Positions 16,446 through 22,677 of a stretch of 25,842 nt of DNA are shown here, in pieces. The DNA lies in NCBI GenBank assembly GCA_964384555.1, contig CAYLLA010000020.1, forward strand, positions 1 through 25,842, in the 5' to 3' direction. A program made the position numbers and the translations under genes. Below the pieces are notes generated by a model that worked only from the letters and a program-made list of their open reading frames with translations, was not told the DNA's origin and did not search any database. This DNA is from CAG-390 sp964384555. GTDB taxonomy: Bacteria; Bacillota; Clostridia; Oscillospirales; CAG-272. The stretch's first letter is position 1. Each line of letters starts with the position of its first letter.

Positions 16446-18238
16446 TAAAAACAAAAATAAAGAAAAATGTCATGTCGGATAAAAGCCGGTCATGGCGCGG
16501 GCTTTCAGACTGTATCATTCACCCCACCAAAAGAGTCGTGCGCATGCTGATGCTGATCCTCTCCGGTATTGCGGCGGGTGCGGCCATTACCTTTCCTACG
16601 ATCCCGGGCGCATGCCTGCAGTGGTTGCTTTATATCCCCGCGGCACTGGTCATGATATCAATGGCAGAGGAGGAGGGCGCGGCCTCTCGCGGGCGGCTGT
16701 GGCGGATGTACCGCTATGGTTTTCTCTTTTTCATGTCCGAATATCTGGTCGTGTACCACTGGTTCTTTTCCTTTTATCCGTTGGATTTTACCGGTATGAG
16801 CCGCCCCTCCGCCGCCGTTGTGGTAATGGTGGCGTGGCTTGGGCTGTCCTTTTTGGCATCGGTTGCGGGCGGCGGTGTGTTTTTGCTGTTTGCGGTGCTC
16901 ACACGCGGCCGCGCCGTGCGCCGATGTCCGCTTTTGCGCCCCTTTTTGGGCGGCGCACTGTTTGCGCTGTTTGAATGGGTAGAGACCATCGGTTGGATGG
17001 GCGTGCCGTGGGGCAGGATAGCTCTTGGGCAGCTTTCGATAGATGGTACGCCAACGGTACGCGTTGCCTCTTGGTTTGGCAGTTATTTTGTCGCTTTTGC
17101 CGTTGTCAGCGTATCCTTCCTTTTGGCGGAGGCGATAGTCGCTCGGCGTGACCGCCGTCGAGCCATCCTGCGTGCTTCGGTTGCCCTTTTTGTCGTTGCC
17201 GCGGATATATTGCTCGGATGCGCGGCGGCGCTGTCCGTCGGATCGAGCGATATAGATTCCAACGTTGACTCCGATTCCGATATAGCCGATGCCTTTTCCG
17301 TTGCGGTCCCGAACGATGATCAAAACGATACAGGGGGCGACCATGAAAAAGCCATAAAGGTCGCGGCGATACAGGGGAATATCTCCTCCAAAGATAAATT
17401 TAATATATCTTCCGATGAAACATCCGCTATCTATTTAAAGCTTGTCGAAAGCGCGGCCGACAGCGGGGCCGAACTCATCCTCACCCCCGAGAGTGCAATG
17501 AACTGGAGTCTGCGGGATGATGGCAAAACGCTGTCCCGCTTTTGCGATATTGCACGCGAGCACGAGACCTGTATAGTGCTGGGTTGTCTTGACGGCTACG
17601 GCGAGGGGCAGGAGAATATACTTATCTATATCCTACCGGACGGCCGAGTGAGCGAGACTGTCTATTCAAAGCGCCACCTTGTTCCGTTTGGCGAGTATAT
17701 GCCGTGGCGCAGGCTTCTCAGTACCCTCATCCCGCCGCTGGCCGAGATAAGCATACTGGGGTATGATCTTAAAGCGGGGGAGAGTACTGCCGTTGCAGAG
17801 CTGTGTGACGGCATCAGCATCGGCGGGCTTATCTGCTTTGATTCTATCTATGAGGAGCTTGCCGCATCCTCGGCACGAGACGGCGCAAATATACTGCTGC
17901 TCGGCACCAATGATTCATGGTTTGGCGATTCCGCGGCCGTTTACATGCATAACGCGCAGGCAAGGCTTCGCGCCATTGAGACGGGCTTGCCGATAGTCCG
18001 CGCCGCAAATACGGGCATATCCTCTATCATTGATAAAAACGGTCGTGAGCTGTGCCGACTGGAACCTCTTGTGGACGGTATCATCACAGCGGAGGTAGAG
18101 CCGGGCCGCGCATCGCTGTACAGCAGAACGGGTAATATCTTTATATATACCCTCATTGCCCTCTGCGCAGGGGTGGCGACCCACGATCTGATCTTTTATA
18201 TTTCGGATCGTCAACGCCGCCGCAAGTGTCCCGCTTGA
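16442..18238 (+). CDS. lnt: Apolipoprotein N-acyltransferase
   Basis: This 598-aa membrane enzyme would add the third acyl chain to the N-terminal cysteine of lipoproteins. The first 260 residues contain several hydrophobic segments (about 33-75, 92-112, 123-153, 165-180, 208-232, 244-265). A nitrilase-like domain from about 305 holds the expected triad Glu350 (LTPESAMNW), Lys410 (YSKRHLVPFGEYMP) and Cys465 (GGLICFDS). A last hydrophobic helix lies near 565-587. Between the two parts is an acidic Asp/Ser-rich linker (about 267-303) with DSDSD. The start overlaps the previous gene (ATGA); an ATG at 16472 is a possible alternative, and neither has a good ribosome-binding site. Lnt is classically proteobacterial and less common in Firmicutes. 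Function by homology is firm at the motif level. Confidence 0.88.
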   Translation: MIKTKIKKNVMSDKSRSWRGLSDCIIHPTKRVVRMLMLILSGIAAGAAITFPTIPGACLQWLLYIPAALVMISMAEEEGAASRGRLWRMYRYGFLFFMSEYLVVYHWFFSFYPLDFTGMSRPSAAVVVMVAWLGLSFLASVAGGGVFLLFAVLTRGRAVRRCPLLRPFLGGALFALFEWVETIGWMGVPWGRIALGQLSIDGTPTVRVASWFGSYFVAFAVVSVSFLLAEAIVARRDRRRAILRASVALFVVAADILLGCAAALSVGSSDIDSNVDSDSDIADAFSVAVPNDDQNDTGGDHEKAIKVAAIQGNISSKDKFNISSDETSAIYLKLVESAADSGAELILTPESAMNWSLRDDGKTLSRFCDIAREHETCIVLGCLDGYGEGQENILIYILPDGRVSETVYSKRHLVPFGEYMPWRRLLSTLIPPLAEISILGYDLKAGESTAVAELCDGISIGGLICFDSIYEELAASSARDGANILLLGTNDSWFGDSAAVYMHNAQARLRAIETGLPIVRAANTGISSIIDKNGRELCRLEPLVDGIITAEVEPGRASLYSRTGNIFIYTLIALCAGVATHDLIFYISDRQRRRKCPA

Positions 18239-18258
18239 ATCGGCTAACGCACATTTGC

Positions 18259-18287
18259 GCATATATTTAACGCATCCCACATATATT
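18259..18287 (+). promoter_or_regulatory. Possible sigma-E-like promoter of spoIVA
   Basis: GCATATAT at 18259-18266 and CATATATT at 18280-18287 are separated by 13 bases. This resembles the mother-cell sigma-E pattern (a CATATT-like -35 and CATA-start -10) known to drive spoIVA in Bacillus. The match is approximate and the region is AT-rich, so this is tentative. Confidence 0.3.
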
Positions 18288-18293
18288 TGACTG

Positions 18294-18320
18294 AAAAGAC
18301 GCATGTGTCGGCGGTCTTTT
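18294..18320 (+). other. Hairpin in the spoIVA leader
   Basis: AAAAGAC at 18294-18300 can pair with GTCTTTT about 20 bases later, with an inner GC extension. It could be the lnt terminator (the 3' arm ends in four T residues) or part of the spoIVA leader. The stem is moderate. Confidence 0.3.
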
Positions 18321-18475
18321 GTGGGGTGGATAAAGCTTTCATCCTTACCGTACCGCCGCACGGCATACGGAAGGGATGGAAGCTTTTTATGTCGGATAAT
18401 CTGGATAATCGGGATGGTCGGGCTGTTCGTGATGACAGCGATATGCGTGAGCGCGGGATGGGCGAGGAGGAACGC

Positions 18476-20002
18476 ATGGACGATCTCCAAGCCGAGCGCA
18501 CACAGCAAGCACGATCACAGCAAAGCGGGCGGAGCAATGTCTACCGTGATATCGCCGAGCGTACAGGCGGGGATGTTTATATCGGTGTTGTGGGGCCGGT
18601 GCGCACAGGCAAATCTACATTTATAAAAAAGTTTATGGAGGAGCTGGTCCTGCCCAACATCTCCGGCGGCTACAGCCGCGATCGCGCAAGAGACGAGCTG
18701 CCGCAGAGCGCGGCGGGCAAGACGGTGATGACAACAGAGCCAAAGTTCATACCCAATGAGGCAGTGCCCATCACTGTGTGCGGCGGAGGCGAGCTGCGCG
18801 TGAGGATGATAGACTGCGTTGGCTATATCGTCCCGGGCGCACTCGGGGCCATTGAAAACGAAAAACCGCGCATGGTACACACACCGTGGAGTGACCATCC
18901 GCTCCCCTTTATCGAGGCGGCGGAGGAGGGAACGCACCGCGTTATCTGCGAGCATTCCACCATCGGCATGGTGGTGACCACCGACGGCACGATAGGCGAT
19001 ATACCGCGTGCCGCCTATGAGGAGGCCGAGGCGCGTGTCATACGCGAGCTGACGGAGATCGGCAAGCCCTTTGCGATAGTTTTAAATTCGGCGCACCCGG
19101 AGAGCGAGGCGGCAATAGCGCTTGGGCATTCGCTTGAGGAGAGCTGGGGAGTGCCGGTGGCGCTTGTAAACTGCACCGAGCTTGACGGCGAGGATATACG
19201 CGAGATACTGGCAATGATACTTGATGAATTCCCGGTCAGCGAGGTGTCTGTAAAGCTGCCGGATTGGATAGCCGCGCTGGATAGCGCGTCACCGATCCGC
19301 AGGTCGATAGAAGACGGCATTCGCGCATCTGCCGCCGCTGTCGGCAAGGCAGGCGAGATCGCGGCGGCGTTTTTCCGCCTTGCCGAAAACGAATATATCG
19401 GGGATGTGCATATCGACCGCATAGATCTCGGCCGCGGCTCGGCGGCAGTCAGCATCTGTGCCGCGCCCGGGCTTTTCTACCGCGTGCTTGGCGACACATA
19501 TGGTCTTGAGATCGGCGGCGAGGCGGATCTGCTTACAGAGCTCTCCGAGCTTACCGAGATAAAAAAGAAGTATGACCGCATAGCTTCGGCTCTTGCGGAT
19601 GTTGAATCAAAGGGCTACGGCATCGTCATGCCGGGTATTGACGAGCTGAAGCTTGAAGAGCCGCAAAGCGTTCGTCAGGCGGGCGGCTTTGGTGTGAGGG
19701 TACGCGCCACCGCCGAGTCCATACATATGATACGCGCGGGGATAGAGGCGGAGATAAATCCCATTGTCGGCAGTGAGGAGCAGGCGCGGGAGCTTATCGG
19801 CTATCTTTTGCGTGAGGGCGAAAAGGATGCGGGCGCGGTGTGGCGTTCAAACATGTTCGGTCGCTCGCTCTACGAGCTTGTAAACGACGGACTCCGCGCA
19901 AAGCTTGAAAACATTCCGGATGATGCAAGGCAAAAGCTTTCCGAAACGCTTGAGCGGATAGTAAACGAGGGCAGCGGAGGGCTTATCTGCATCCTGCTTT
20001 GA
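18476..20002 (+). CDS. spoIVA: Stage IV sporulation protein A (spore coat ATPase)
   Basis: SpoIVA is an ATPase that polymerises on the forespore surface to form the base on which the spore coat is built. This 508-aa copy is close to the Bacillus protein throughout: DIAERTGGDVY, the P-loop GPVRTGKST (40-48), DELPQSAAGKTVMTTEPKF, DCVGYIVPGA, HSTIGMVVTTDGTIGDIPR, FGVRVRATAESIHMI and the C-terminal LERIVNEGSGGLI. The frame is open back to 18287, but I place the start at 18476 because AGGAGG at 18465-18470 sits 5 bases ahead and homology begins shortly after. The ATG at 18389 is an alternative that adds 29 charged residues. The gene shows the organism, or its recent ancestors, forms endospores; expression is expected in the mother cell. 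Confidence 0.95.
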   Translation: MDDLQAERTQQARSQQSGRSNVYRDIAERTGGDVYIGVVGPVRTGKSTFIKKFMEELVLPNISGGYSRDRARDELPQSAAGKTVMTTEPKFIPNEAVPITVCGGGELRVRMIDCVGYIVPGALGAIENEKPRMVHTPWSDHPLPFIEAAEEGTHRVICEHSTIGMVVTTDGTIGDIPRAAYEEAEARVIRELTEIGKPFAIVLNSAHPESEAAIALGHSLEESWGVPVALVNCTELDGEDIREILAMILDEFPVSEVSVKLPDWIAALDSASPIRRSIEDGIRASAAAVGKAGEIAAAFFRLAENEYIGDVHIDRIDLGRGSAAVSICAAPGLFYRVLGDTYGLEIGGEADLLTELSELTEIKKKYDRIASALADVESKGYGIVMPGIDELKLEEPQSVRQAGGFGVRVRATAESIHMIRAGIEAEINPIVGSEEQARELIGYLLREGEKDAGAVWRSNMFGRSLYELVNDGLRAKLENIPDDARQKLSETLERIVNEGSGGLICILL

Positions 20003-20024
20003 TCCACTTGCATAATTCTGCAAA

Positions 20025-20072
20025 ATATCAGTTGATATACACGCAATGTTTACAATTTTTTTGAGAAAATTG
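20025..20072 (+). other. Two dyad symmetries between spoIVA and the hpf promoter
   Basis: ATATCA-GT-TGATAT at 20025-20038 is a perfect dyad, too tight for a good RNA hairpin and more like a protein-binding site. CAATTTT at 20053-20059 and AAAATTG at 20066-20072 form a 7-bp AT-rich stem with a 6-base loop, which may serve as a weak terminator. Both lie within 85 bases upstream of the hpf -10 box. Confidence 0.35.
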
Positions 20073-20103
20073 CCGCAGACCTATTTATTTTTCACAAAAA
20101 ATA

Positions 20104-20112
20104 TGCTATAAT
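20104..20112 (+). promoter_or_regulatory. Extended -10 promoter of hpf
   Basis: TGCTATAAT at 20104-20112 is a perfect extended -10 element. The -35 position 17 bp upstream reads TTTATT, which is poor. A TGCAGG/CCTGCA inverted repeat (20118-20136) immediately follows and would lie at the very 5' end of the transcript. Confidence 0.55.
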
Positions 20113-20204
20113 AAAGGTGCAGGGATGATACCTGCAAAAAGGTGTCTCCCATGCGTCGGTCGCGGTAGAGCCGCGCCGCAAAAAAATGCAGGAGGTATAT
20201 CAAA

Positions 20205-20741
20205 ATGAAGATCACATTTGTCGGCAGACACATGAGCGTTCCGGAGGACATGAAGCTTTTGCTTGAAAAAAAGCTTGCCAAGTTTGACCGCTATTTTGCG
20301 GATGAGGCGGACGCCACAGTAACCTTCAGCCGCAAGCGCAATCGGGAAAATATTGAAGTCACAATATCGGCGGGCGGAACGCTGTTTCGCTGTGAGACCG
20401 ATGACGAGACCTTCCGCAATGCCATTGATCATGCAGTCGATACCATCGACCGTCAGATAAGGCGCAACAAAACAAGGCTTGCAAAGCGCCTGCGCCCGGA
20501 TGCTTTTGTACCCGCCGCGCCGGCAGATAGCTTTGTCGAGGAGGCTGAGGCAGAGGATGATGAACTCGTCATCCGTCGCAAGAGTTTTGATATCAAGCCC
20601 ATGTCGGTCGAGGAGGCTATCCTCCAAATGAATCTGCTGGGACATGAATTCTTTATGTTCTGCGATGCTGATACCGGGGATACCTGTCTTGTATACACTC
20701 GTCGCGACGGTGATTACGGACTTATAACACCTCAAAAATAA
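20205..20741 (+). CDS. hpf: Ribosome hibernation promoting factor, long form
   Basis: This 178-aa protein binds the small ribosomal subunit and pairs 70S ribosomes into inactive 100S dimers in slow growth. The N-terminal S30AE domain (about 1-100) starts MKITFVGRHMSVPEDMK and includes KKLAKFDRYF. A charged linker (about 103-125, rich in Glu/Ala/Asp) leads to the C-terminal dimerisation domain (RRKSFDIKPMSVEEAILQMNLLGHEFFMF, shown here only in parts: SFDIKPMSVEEA, LGHEFFMF). The two-domain length is the long HPF found in Firmicutes. GGAGG at 20191-20195 lies 9 bases before the ATG. It is monocistronic. The upstream extended -10 promoter suggests vegetative transcription; stress control cannot be judged. 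Confidence 0.95.
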   Translation: MKITFVGRHMSVPEDMKLLLEKKLAKFDRYFADEADATVTFSRKRNRENIEVTISAGGTLFRCETDDETFRNAIDHAVDTIDRQIRRNKTRLAKRLRPDAFVPAAPADSFVEEAEAEDDELVIRRKSFDIKPMSVEEAILQMNLLGHEFFMFCDADTGDTCLVYTRRDGDYGLITPQK

Positions 20742-20749
20742 TCTCGCAA

Positions 20750-20774
20750 GGGGTCGGCGCAATGCGCCGACCCC
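20750..20774 (+). terminator. Perfect GC hairpin after hpf, no T tract
   Basis: GGGGTCGGCGC at 20750-20760 pairs perfectly with GCGCCGACCCC at 20764-20774 around AAT. Eight bases separate it from the hpf stop. It is followed by GAAAAAA, not T residues, so on its own it would not be a standard intrinsic terminator; it may protect the 3' end or act with a factor. Confidence 0.5.
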
Positions 20775-21023
20775 GAAAAAATCGATGCACTGTCGCTCTT
20801 GCTGTCGTTCGCCGCGGTCACCGCTCGCTTTGCTGTCTTGCGCAACGGGCAAGAGCCTTTCCGGCCAAGATAAATTAATTTTGTTTTGTCAAGTGGGCGT
20901 GTGCACGGTGTCTCTCTAAATGTCCTTGTTAAAATGCACAATAATCGCCCCGAAAAACACGCCTTTTTTCTACATTAGATTATTTGCACGAAATTCGCCC
21001 CCAAGATTCGTCATAATTGATAG
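20775..21023. other. Gene-free region upstream of the orphan promoter
   Basis: No coding sequence is supported in these 249 bases on either strand. Visible pieces are GCGGTCACCGC (near-perfect dyad, 20814-20824), CTTGC/GCAAG around a 7-base loop (20837-20855), and the competing hairpins at 20895-20969. A TTGACA is present on the minus strand (20886-20891) but without a good -10. Confidence 0.5.
20895..20969 (+). terminator. Terminator with competing hairpin downstream of hpf
   Basis: GGCGTGT at 20896-20902 pairs with ACACGCC at 20957-20963, followed by six T residues, an intrinsic-terminator layout with a long loop. The same 5' arm can instead pair as GGGCG+TGTGCA (20895-20905) with TGCACA (20935-20940) and CGCCC (20946-20950), an 11-bp stem with one 5-base bulge. 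The two folds exclude each other. It could be the real end of hpf transcripts. Confidence 0.4.
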
Positions 21024-21052
21024 TTTACAAATGGCGCATTTTGGTGTATAAT
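21024..21052 (+). promoter_or_regulatory. Orphan consensus promoter
   Basis: TTTACA at 21024-21029 and TATAAT at 21047-21052 have a 17-bp spacer, near-consensus for sigma-A. The predicted start is near 21059. No open reading frame follows; instead a long T-tailed hairpin ends at 21170. Confidence 0.75.
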
Positions 21053-21058
21053 GTCTAT

Positions 21059-21170
21059 ACAGTTGCGCGGCGTGCGTGATTGCCCCGAATGCACAGCGGT
21101 CACCGGTTAATGCGGAATATCAAGCTCATGATATCAACTCGCACCGATCGGTCGCCGTCTGTGTTTTTTT
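21059..21170 (+). ncRNA. Candidate small RNA or attenuated leader, about 110 nt
   Basis: A strong promoter directly upstream and an intrinsic terminator at the end define a transcript of about 112 nt without a credible reading frame. The 3' two thirds fold into one long hairpin: CACAG (21092-21096) with CTGTG (21159-21163), CGGT with GCCG, ACCG with CGGT, TGCG (21111-21114) with CGCA (21140-21143), and ATATCA (21117-21122) with TGATAT (21129-21134), then T7 at 21164-21170. A 5' segment GTGCGT (21072-21077) could pair with ATGCAC (21089-21094), which would open the base of the terminator. I do not recognise a known RNA family. It may be an independent sRNA or a regulatory leader. Confidence 0.5.
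21091..21170 (+). terminator. Long intrinsic terminator of the orphan transcript
   Basis: The arms 21091-21122 and 21129-21164 pair over roughly 23 positions with small internal loops, and seven T residues follow at once (21164-21170). The base of the stem (CACAG/CTGTG plus CGGT/GCCG) is the most stable part. Confidence 0.7.
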
Positions 21171-21174
21171 AATT

Positions 21175-21504
21175 CTCGGGTAAACGAATGCGAATTCGGA
21201 CTTCACACCCCGATGGTGGAGAATTCAGAGTCTTATCCCTCTACACCAATGCAATTGGGAGCGGAACATTATCTTTTCTATGTCCTCGGGTAAACGAATG
21301 CGAATCCGGACTTCACACCCCGATGGCGGAGGATTCAGAGTCTCATCCCTCTACACCAATGCAATTGGGAGTGGAACATTATCCTTTTTATGTCCTCGGG
21401 TAAACGAATGCGAGTCCGGACTTCACACCCCGATGGCGGAGGATTCAGAGTCTCATCCCTCTACACCAATACAGTTGAGACCTGAACATTTTCTTCTCAA
21501 AAAA
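21175..21504. repeat. Three tandem 110-bp repeats
   Basis: Copies start at 21175, 21285 and 21395, each beginning CTCGGGTAAACGAATG, with a period of exactly 110 bp. Copies 1 and 2 differ at 7 positions, all transitions; copy 3 matches copy 2 except one base over its first 76 positions and then diverges. Because 110 is not a multiple of three, the copies cannot encode a repeating protein in one frame. Each copy contains a stem (GAATTC/GAATTC, GAATCC/GGATTC or GAGTCC/GGATTC) and copies 1 and 2 contain CCAAT-GCA-ATTGG. The array lies between the orphan terminator and the infC promoter. Confidence 0.95.
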
Positions 21505-21529
21505 GATCTCGATTTTTTCAAAAAAACTA

Positions 21530-21558
21530 TTGACAATCGGCAACTTATATGATATAAT
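21530..21558 (+). promoter_or_regulatory. infC-rpmI-rplT operon promoter
   Basis: TTGACA at 21530-21535 and TATAAT at 21553-21558 with a 17-bp spacer are a perfect sigma-A consensus. The predicted start near 21565 gives a leader of about 158 nt before infC. Confidence 0.9.
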
Positions 21559-21564
21559 ATTGTC

Positions 21565-21680
21565 GCAATAAAGCAGAACGCTCCGTTCTCACCCTGCCGC
21601 ATCGCGAGCTCGGTTAATATTTATCCCACCCTGCGGGGCGGATATTGTGCGCGGAGTTTCAGCTTCGCGTAATTTTTTTA
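21565..21680 (+). promoter_or_regulatory. infC leader with attenuator
   Basis: The leader has a 5' hairpin AGAACG (21575-21580) with CGTTCT (21584-21589). An intrinsic terminator follows: CGCGGAG (21650-21656) pairs with CTTCGCG (21663-21669) and a T7 run begins at 21673. The terminator's 3' arm AGCTTCGCG (21661-21669) can instead pair with CGCGAGCT (21603-21610), an antiterminator. In Firmicutes the infC-rpmI-rplT leader is known to be attenuated by ribosomal protein L20; the layout agrees with such an L20 leader, though I cannot run a covariance model. Confidence 0.65.
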
Positions 21681-21722
21681 TTTTCACACATCAAAGGGTC
21701 ATTTTTTCGGAGGTGAACTACA

Positions 21723-22244
21723 ATAGCAACAAAGGAAAATCTCGTCAATGAGGCGATAAGGTTCAAAGAGGTCAGGCTTCTCGACCAGGACGGAAAACAG
21801 CTTGGTATCATGAGTTCTGATGCCGCACTTCGCACAGCATACGATCGCGGTCTGGATCTGGTGCTCATGTCAGCGCAGTCTCAGCCTCCGGTATGCCGCA
21901 TAATGGACTACGGCAAATTCCGTTTTGAACGCGAAAAGAAGGAAAAAGAGGCAAAAAAGAAGCAGACCACCATCGAGCTCAAGGAAGTGCAGCTTTCCTG
22001 CCGTATCGAGCAGAACGACTTCAATACAAAGGTCAAGCATGCACTGCGTTTTCTCGGTGACGGCAACAAGGTAAAGGTCGCTTTGCGTTTTCGCGGACGT
22101 GAGATGACTCACCAGGAGATAGGCCGTGAGCTTTTGGCGCAATTCGCCGAGGCTTGCTCCGAGTCGGGTACTGTTGATAAACAGCCTATCCTTGACGGTC
22201 GTGTTATGACCATGATCATAACGCCCCTAAAGAACGCCAAATAA
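21723..22244 (+). CDS. infC: Translation initiation factor IF-3 (AUA start)
   Basis: IF3 keeps ribosomal subunits apart and proofreads the initiator tRNA and start codon. Read from 21723 the product is 173 aa, exactly the usual length: N-domain LVNEAIRFKEVRLLDQDGKQLGIMS, linker with MDYGKFRFEREKKEKEAKKK, and the C-domain ELKEVQLSCRIEQNDF, KVKVALRFRGREM (motifs given in parts). The first ATG (21810) lies 29 codons inside the conserved N-domain, and no ATG, GTG or TTG occurs in frame after the TGA at 21714. GGAGGTGA at 21709-21716 is a perfect Shine-Dalgarno sequence 6 bases before ATA at 21723. Rare start codons on infC are known (AUU in E. coli) and let IF3 repress its own translation. First gene of infC-rpmI-rplT. 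Confidence 0.93.
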   Translation: MATKENLVNEAIRFKEVRLLDQDGKQLGIMSSDAALRTAYDRGLDLVLMSAQSQPPVCRIMDYGKFRFEREKKEKEAKKKQTTIELKEVQLSCRIEQNDFNTKVKHALRFLGDGNKVKVALRFRGREMTHQEIGRELLAQFAEACSESGTVDKQPILDGRVMTMIITPLKNAK

Positions 22245-22262
22245 GTATCATTGACGGATAGC

Positions 22263-22275
22263 GGCGTCTCACGCC
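22263..22275 (+). other. Small hairpin between infC and rpmI
   Basis: GGCGT-CTC-ACGCC forms a 5-bp stem shortly after the infC stop with no T tract. The rest of the 127-base spacer has a TATAAT at 22329-22334 without a good -35 and the rpmI ribosome-binding site AAAGGAGAAC. Confidence 0.3.
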
Positions 22276-22371
22276 TAAAGCACCCGCCGCACCCGATCGT
22301 TCATCAACGGCTTTACTGCCTTTAATGATATAATACGTTAGGTCATTTACAATACAAAGGAGAACAAAACT

Positions 22372-22566
22372 ATGGGAAAAATCAAGACACACAAGGCTTC
22401 TGCCAAGCGTTTCTCTGTAACGGGAAGCGGAAAAGTGAAGATGAACCACTCTCATCACCGTCATAAGCTCGGCATAAAGGATCAAAAGCGCAAGAGACAT
22501 CTTCGCACCGGCGATTATGTTCAGGGCAAGATGGCATCCAACATTCGCGCACTTATCAACAAGTGA
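22372..22566 (+). CDS. rpmI: Ribosomal protein bL35
   Basis: This 64-aa, strongly basic protein of the large ribosomal subunit has the family pattern KIKTHKASAKRF at the start, then SGKVKMNHSHHRHKLG and RKRHLRTGDYV. AAAGGAG lies about 9 bases upstream of the ATG. It sits between infC and rplT, the universal order. The stop codon lies inside an inverted repeat, GTGATCA (22563-22569) with TGATCAC (22581-22587). Confidence 0.97.
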   Translation: MGKIKTHKASAKRFSVTGSGKVKMNHSHHRHKLGIKDQKRKRHLRTGDYVQGKMASNIRALINK

Positions 22567-22587
22567 TCAAGGATAGATACTGATCAC
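22563..22587 (+). other. Inverted repeat spanning the rpmI stop codon
   Basis: GTGATCA at 22563-22569 and TGATCAC at 22581-22587 form a perfect 7-bp stem around 11 bases; GGATA (22571-22575) may alternatively pair with TATCC (22594-22598). In other bacteria L20 binds structured mRNA near these genes, so it may be a control site for rplT translation, but this is inference. Confidence 0.35.
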
Positions 22588-22677
22588 TCGGGGTATCCGC
22601 CAAACATAAAACCACTGTGCGGTGTCCCAACTTTATCCTTCAAAAACAGCAAAGATAAGAGAAAGGTATAATATAAA

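Noticed and set aside
20886..20891. Minus-strand TTGACA as promoter of an antisense RNA against hpf
   Set aside because: No acceptable -10 at 16-18 bp spacing.
21175..21504. CRISPR array
   Set aside because: Units are 110 bp and contiguous, with no unique spacers of normal size and no cas genes nearby.
21175..21504. tRNA or decayed tRNA on the minus strand (CTCTGAA looks like a tRNA-Gln anticodon loop, with D-arm-like and T-arm-like text either side)
   Set aside because: Anticodon, T-arm and acceptor stems do not pair properly, and the base changes between copies support a different stem. A tRNA-derived origin remains possible but unproven.
21188..21552. Open frames through the tandem repeats that might encode small proteins of 71 and 90 aa
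   Set aside because: They read the same DNA unit in different frames because the period is 110 bp, lack ribosome-binding sites and do not resemble protein families.
22668..22673. TATAAT directly before rplT as a promoter
   Set aside because: It would place the start at or inside the rplT start codon and has no -35; likely AT-rich coincidence.
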